Assembly (NCBI RefSeq): GCF_900129755.1
Contig: NZ_FQWT01000001.1
Span: 620,001-684,000 of the forward strand
Reading direction: 5' to 3'
DNA length: 64,000 nt
From: Chryseobacterium oranimense
Lineage (GTDB): Bacteria > Bacteroidota > Bacteroidia > Flavobacteriales > Weeksellaceae
The translations under genes were made by a program, and so were the position numbers. Shown here piece after piece: positions 61,372-64,000 of the stretch. Every line of letters starts with the position of its first letter. Position 1 is the stretch's first letter. The notes under the pieces are model-generated. The model saw only the letters and a program-made list of their open reading frames with translations, did not search any database and was not told the DNA's origin.

Positions 61372-61533
61372 ATGAAAAATCTAAAAAAACTAACAAAACC
61401 GGACTTAAAGAAAATCAACGGGGGAAATGCTCCAGATTGTCCTGAAGGAACAACTGCCTGCTATATTCCGCCTAAAAACGGATTTCCTTCCCGCTGGAAA
61501 TGTATTTCAAACACCATGGAATGTCCTGAGTAA
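61372..61533 (+). CDS. Bacteriocin-like double-glycine leader peptide, copy 2
   Basis: This 53-residue gene is a diverged duplicate of copy 1, 42 bp downstream. The leader is MKNLKKLTKPDLKKINGG with the same double-glycine end. The core has PDCPEGTTACY, then a WKC unit, with Cys at 23, 30, 44 and 51. The leader is almost unchanged between the copies, while the core differs at about half of its places. That is the pattern of peptides under change in the mature part. A terminator hairpin follows 9 bp after the stop. Confidence 0.8.
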   Translation: MKNLKKLTKPDLKKINGGNAPDCPEGTTACYIPPKNGFPSRWKCISNTMECPE

Positions 61534-61542
61534 GATCAGATA

Positions 61543-61575
61543 AAACCCGCTTTCAGAGATTCTGAAAGCGGGTTT
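61543..61575 (+). terminator. Rho-independent terminator after the leader peptides
   Basis: The stem AAACCCGCTTTCAGA/TCTGAAAGCGGGTTT (61543-61557 with 61561-61575) has a 3-base loop and a short T-rich end. It closes the two-peptide unit. From 61576 to 61726 no further gene is seen. Confidence 0.85.
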
Positions 61576-61726
61576 CTTAAATAATAGATAGGTGAAAATT
61601 TAATATTTCAAAGTGAATAGTGAATGGCTAATTTTTGCCCCGCAAATGAATTATAATTATTATTCCCAGAAATTAAAATTGACAGCGAAGTAAATTCTTA
61701 ATTAACCATTCACGATATAGATATAT

Positions 61727-62788
61727 TTAATACAGTGTTCCCATGCTTTCTGCTGAGAAATCAAGAAGTTCTTCTGTATTTCCTGTTTTTATCTTTTGAG
61801 CCCACTGAGGATCCTGTAAAAGGGCACGTCCTACTGCTACCAAATCAAAATCTCCTCTTTCTAATCTTCTTGTCAGTTCCGACAAATCTGCTTTTTCAGT
61901 TCCCTGTCCTGCAAATGCTCCCATAAAATCTCCTTCTAGACCAACAGAACCTACCGTAATAGTCGGCTGACCTGTAATTTTTTTAGCCCAACCTGCAAAA
62001 TTTAAATCAGAGCCCTCGAATTCCGCTTCCCAGAAACGTCTTTGTGAACAGTGGAAAATATCAACACCTGCTTCTTTTAATGGCAATAACCATTCTTCCA
62101 TTTCTTCCGGAGTGTTTGCTAATTTCGTCGAATAATCCTGCTGCTTCCACTGAGAAAGACGAATAATAATGGTGAAATCCTCTCCTACTGCAGCTCTGAT
62201 CGCTTTCACTACATCAACTGCAAATTTGCTTCTTTCTTTCAACGTTTTTCCACCATATTCATCAGTTCTCGTGTTAGTCACTTCCCAGAAAAACTGATCG
62301 ATCAAATAACCATGAGCTCCGTGAATTTCAACTACATCAAATCCAAGATCTTTCGCAGATTTAGCAGAAGCTGCAAACTGAGCAATGGTATCCTGAATAT
62401 CTTCCAAAGTCATTGTTGAAGCTTTCTCCATTGGCGCCAGAGGATAATCTTCGGACATTCTTGTATCTCCCACATGCCAGATCTGAGGTCCCATTTTACC
62501 TCCGTTCTGATGAACTGCATTAATCACATTTTTCCAGCCTGCCAATGCTTCATTGCCATAGAAATCCGGAATATTCTGCATATTTTTTGAAGCAGTTCTG
62601 TTAATGACAGTTCCTTCGGAAAGAATTAATCCTACTTCTGCAGCAGCTCTTCTGGCATAATATTCTGCAATATTCTGAGTTGGAACTCCATTGTCAGACT
62701 GGGCTCTGGTCATAGGAGCCATTACAATTCTATTTTTAAGTTCAAGACTTTTATAAGTAAATGGTTTAAATAATGATTCTGTATTCAT
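61727..62788 (-). CDS. Old-yellow-enzyme-family alkene reductase (FMN)
   Basis: The 353-residue protein from start MNTESLFKPF has the OYE TIM barrel. It has FKPFTYKSLELKNRIVMAPMTR near the start, the substrate-binding pair in EIHGAHGYLIDQFFW (His and His in the place of His/Asn), and a phosphate-binding TVGSVGL...AVGRALLQDPQW near the end. Such enzymes reduce activated C=C bonds of enones, quinones and nitro compounds with NAD(P)H. The gene is divergent from the HxlR regulator at 62911, with a repeat-rich region of 122 bp between them, so the regulator probably controls it. A longer start at 62821 was rejected because it adds non-conserved residues. Confidence 0.92.
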   Translation of the reverse strand: MNTESLFKPFTYKSLELKNRIVMAPMTRAQSDNGVPTQNIAEYYARRAAAEVGLILSEGTVINRTASKNMQNIPDFYGNEALAGWKNVINAVHQNGGKMGPQIWHVGDTRMSEDYPLAPMEKASTMTLEDIQDTIAQFAASAKSAKDLGFDVVEIHGAHGYLIDQFFWEVTNTRTDEYGGKTLKERSKFAVDVVKAIRAAVGEDFTIIIRLSQWKQQDYSTKLANTPEEMEEWLLPLKEAGVDIFHCSQRRFWEAEFEGSDLNFAGWAKKITGQPTITVGSVGLEGDFMGAFAGQGTEKADLSELTRRLERGDFDLVAVGRALLQDPQWAQKIKTGNTEELLDFSAESMGTLY

Positions 62789-62812
62789 TTTTAAATTGGT
62801 ATTTTTATAATT

Positions 62813-62908
62813 GTTACACAAAGTAACTAATAATAGTTCATTTTTGTATCTTTTAAATTTAAAAAGTGGTAACTTTGCAGTAACTTACATTAGTAACGTA
62901 AAAGTAAC
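62813..62908. promoter_or_regulatory. hxlR promoter and GTAAC operator repeats in the divergent region
   Basis: GTAAC occurs at 62823, 62869, 62880, 62893 and 62904, and GTTAC at 62813. TTAC-ATTA-GTAA (62885-62896) is a palindrome of the form often bound by HxlR/MarR-type dimers. A promoter for hxlR is TTG (62844-62846), then 23 bases, then TAACTTTG (62870-62877), which overlaps the second GTAAC. Binding of the regulator there would block its own promoter. Confidence 0.6.
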
Positions 62909-62910
62909 AT

Positions 62911-63300
62911 ATGAAGCAAAATGAATTAATGGCTTACAGCTGTCCTTTAGGAAAAGCAATGTCAGCCTTAGGAAGCAAATGGAAACCGATCATTGTATTG
63001 GTGATTAAGGACCGAAAATTACGTTTTGGAGAACTTGCGGTGCGGATTAATGTAATTTCCAGAAAAGTCTTAACCGACCAGTTACGTGAAATGGAAGCCG
63101 ACGGACTGGTAATTCGTGAAGAGTTTAAAGAGATCCCTCCAAGAGTAGAATATTCATTGACGGAAAAAGGATTGGCATTGTTACCAATCTTATATCAGCT
63201 GGAAGAATGGGAAACCAAATATCATGTATATGATCCTGAGAAAGAGAAAGATTGCAAAACTCTGTTGGAACAAAAGAATACAAAAAAGGCTGTCGTTTGA
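62911..63300 (+). CDS. HxlR-family transcriptional regulator
   Basis: The 129-residue protein is a winged helix-turn-helix of the HxlR/YodB type. The N-terminal SCPLGKAMSALGSKWKPIIV has the conserved Cys11 that in YodB and HypR senses quinones or diamide by thiol chemistry. The HTH is in LRFGELAVRINVISRKVLTDQLREMEADGLV (about 40-70). The divergent gene encodes an OYE-type reductase for quinone- and enone-like compounds, so the pair fits an electrophile-response unit. The operator candidates are listed separately. Start and length are normal. Confidence 0.9.
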   Translation: MKQNELMAYSCPLGKAMSALGSKWKPIIVLVIKDRKLRFGELAVRINVISRKVLTDQLREMEADGLVIREEFKEIPPRVEYSLTEKGLALLPILYQLEEWETKYHVYDPEKEKDCKTLLEQKNTKKAVV

Positions 63301-63369
63301 TGGCTTTTTTATTTCTTTAAAAGTTTGAACTTCAGGGTTTATAGTTAAATAGTTTAACAAATATAAATT

Positions 63370-63400
63370 AAAAACCGCTTCCTAAAAGAAAGCGGTTTTT
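63370..63400. terminator. Bidirectional terminator between hxlR and the E1-beta gene
   Basis: The stem AAAAACCGCTT/AAGCGGTTTTT (63370-63380 with 63390-63400) has a 9-base loop. A-rich and T-rich flanks let it serve both the plus-strand hxlR and the minus-strand E1 gene. Confidence 0.8.
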
Positions 63401-63421
63401 TGATTTATCTAAAAATCCCAA

Positions 63422-64000
63422 TTAAAATATCGCAGGATATTTCTGAGGATTTGTTTCATTGAACATTGCGTAGATTCTTTCCACCATATCATCTGCAGAC
63501 GGCTTGCTGAAGTAATCTCCGTCACTTGCATACGCAGGTCTGTGATCATTTGCAGCAATCGTTACCGGGTCCGAATCCAGATATCTGAATGCTTTCTGCT
63601 TCTCAAGGATCTGCTGAAGGATAAATGCCGAAGTACCTCCTTCCACATCCTCGTCAATCACTACCAATCTGTTTGTTTTCTTCACAGATTCAGCAATTTC
63701 GTGAGTTAAATCGAAAGGAATTAAGGACTGTACATCAATGACTTCTGCAGAGATTCCTAATTTTTCCAATTGCTCTGCGGCATCCATTACAATTCTCCAT
63801 GTAGAACCGTAAGTCACCAACGTAACGTCTTTTCCTTCTTTGGTTACTTCAATTTTTCCTACAGGAACCGTGAATTCACCTAAGTTATCAGGCTGTTTTT
63901 CTTTTAATCTGTATCCGTTAAGACATTCAACGATCACAGCCGGGTCATCACTCTGAAGCATTGTATTGTAGAATCCGGCAGCTTTCGTTAAGTTTCTCGG
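63422..64000 (-). CDS. Dehydrogenase E1 component, beta-type C-terminal part (5' end outside window)
   Basis: The frame is open to the window edge and runs from there to the stop at 63422. The 192 visible residues (with NLTKAAGFYNTMLQSDDPAVIVECLNGYRL at the edge) belong to the transketolase-like pyrimidine-binding and C-terminal domains of the E1 beta subunit of 2-oxoacid dehydrogenases. The C-terminal domain shows LVTYGSTWRIVMDAAEQL, then EVIDVQSLIPFD, and DEDVEGGTSAFI. In flavobacteria such genes often encode alpha and beta parts fused. Whether that is so here cannot be told. The substrate (branched-chain, pyruvate or other) cannot be named either. This is a core-metabolism gene of the host chromosome. 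Confidence 0.88.
   Translation of the reverse strand, partial: PRNLTKAAGFYNTMLQSDDPAVIVECLNGYRLKEKQPDNLGEFTVPVGKIEVTKEGKDVTLVTYGSTWRIVMDAAEQLEKLGISAEVIDVQSLIPFDLTHEIAESVKKTNRLVVIDEDVEGGTSAFILQQILEKQKAFRYLDSDPVTIAANDHRPAYASDGDYFSKPSADDMVERIYAMFNETNPQKYPAIF

Overview
The window is Bacteroidetes DNA, most like a Chryseobacterium/Elizabethkingia-type flavobacterium. Supporting signs are TAnnTTTG-type promoters, CTnDOT-style tra genes, a TonB receptor with a carboxypeptidase-regulatory-like N-terminal domain, small 'MKNLKKL...KKINGG' leader peptides and moderate-to-low GC. Two unlike parts meet near position 48,370. Bases 1 to about 48,371 are the right-hand part of an integrative and conjugative element (ICE) whose left end lies outside the window. 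Bases from about 48,372 to 64,000 are host chromosome.

The ICE reads as follows. (a) 1-2.4 kb: the end of a very large helicase/methylase-like protein and an RteC-like regulator. (b) 2.5-19.1 kb: a cargo block for metal handling. It holds an MFS exporter, a TonB receptor, a P1B-type ATPase with an altered membrane metal motif, an RND adaptor, a CzcA pump fused to its outer-membrane partner, a HupE/UreJ-like protein, an AraC/GyrI regulator and several small His-rich exported proteins. (c) 19.2-24.5 kb: the mobilization module (MobC coupling protein, MobB relaxase, MobA accessory protein) with a candidate oriT, followed by a repeat-rich region upstream of a ParA gene. (d) 24.5-40.1 kb: the MPF_B-type conjugation operon traA, B, D, E, F, G, I, J, K, L, M, N, O and Q. 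It is interrupted between traD and traE by an oppositely oriented five-gene operon at 26.3-30.4 kb. (e) 40.3-48.1 kb: accessory genes, two excisionase-like HTH proteins, a long structured leader before an orphan receiver protein, a run of small proteins, DUF932, SSB and the tyrosine integrase.

The inserted operon is the most interesting system. It encodes an XRE regulator, an ABC-3C effector/C-terminal-domain protein, an ABC-3C middle component of the MC6 type, a DUF2326 SMC-like ATPase, and an extra protein with a GxD...QxK nuclease signature. All genes are head to tail with overlaps or near-zero gaps, and a good promoter with an overlapping palindrome sits upstream. It looks like an anti-invader (conflict) system carried by the ICE.

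The ICE ends at GTACTTTTGC (48,362-48,371), which fits the GTANNTTTGC core used by CTnDOT-family elements. The stop codon of a GH3 beta-glucosidase lies 6 bp beyond this core, and the protein stops before the expected end of its last domain. The ICE therefore appears to have clipped the 3' end of that gene.

The chromosomal part holds a GH3/GH29 glycosidase pair, an epimerase, a frameshifted DUF2071 gene, SRPBCC and small membrane proteins behind a GbsR/MarR regulator, an ECF sigma factor with an unusual anti-sigma-like/plug/VWA protein, a secreted C1 peptidase, two tandem double-glycine leader peptides, a divergent HxlR/old-yellow-enzyme pair, and the end of an E1-beta dehydrogenase gene. No rRNA, tRNA, insertion sequence or CRISPR array was seen.
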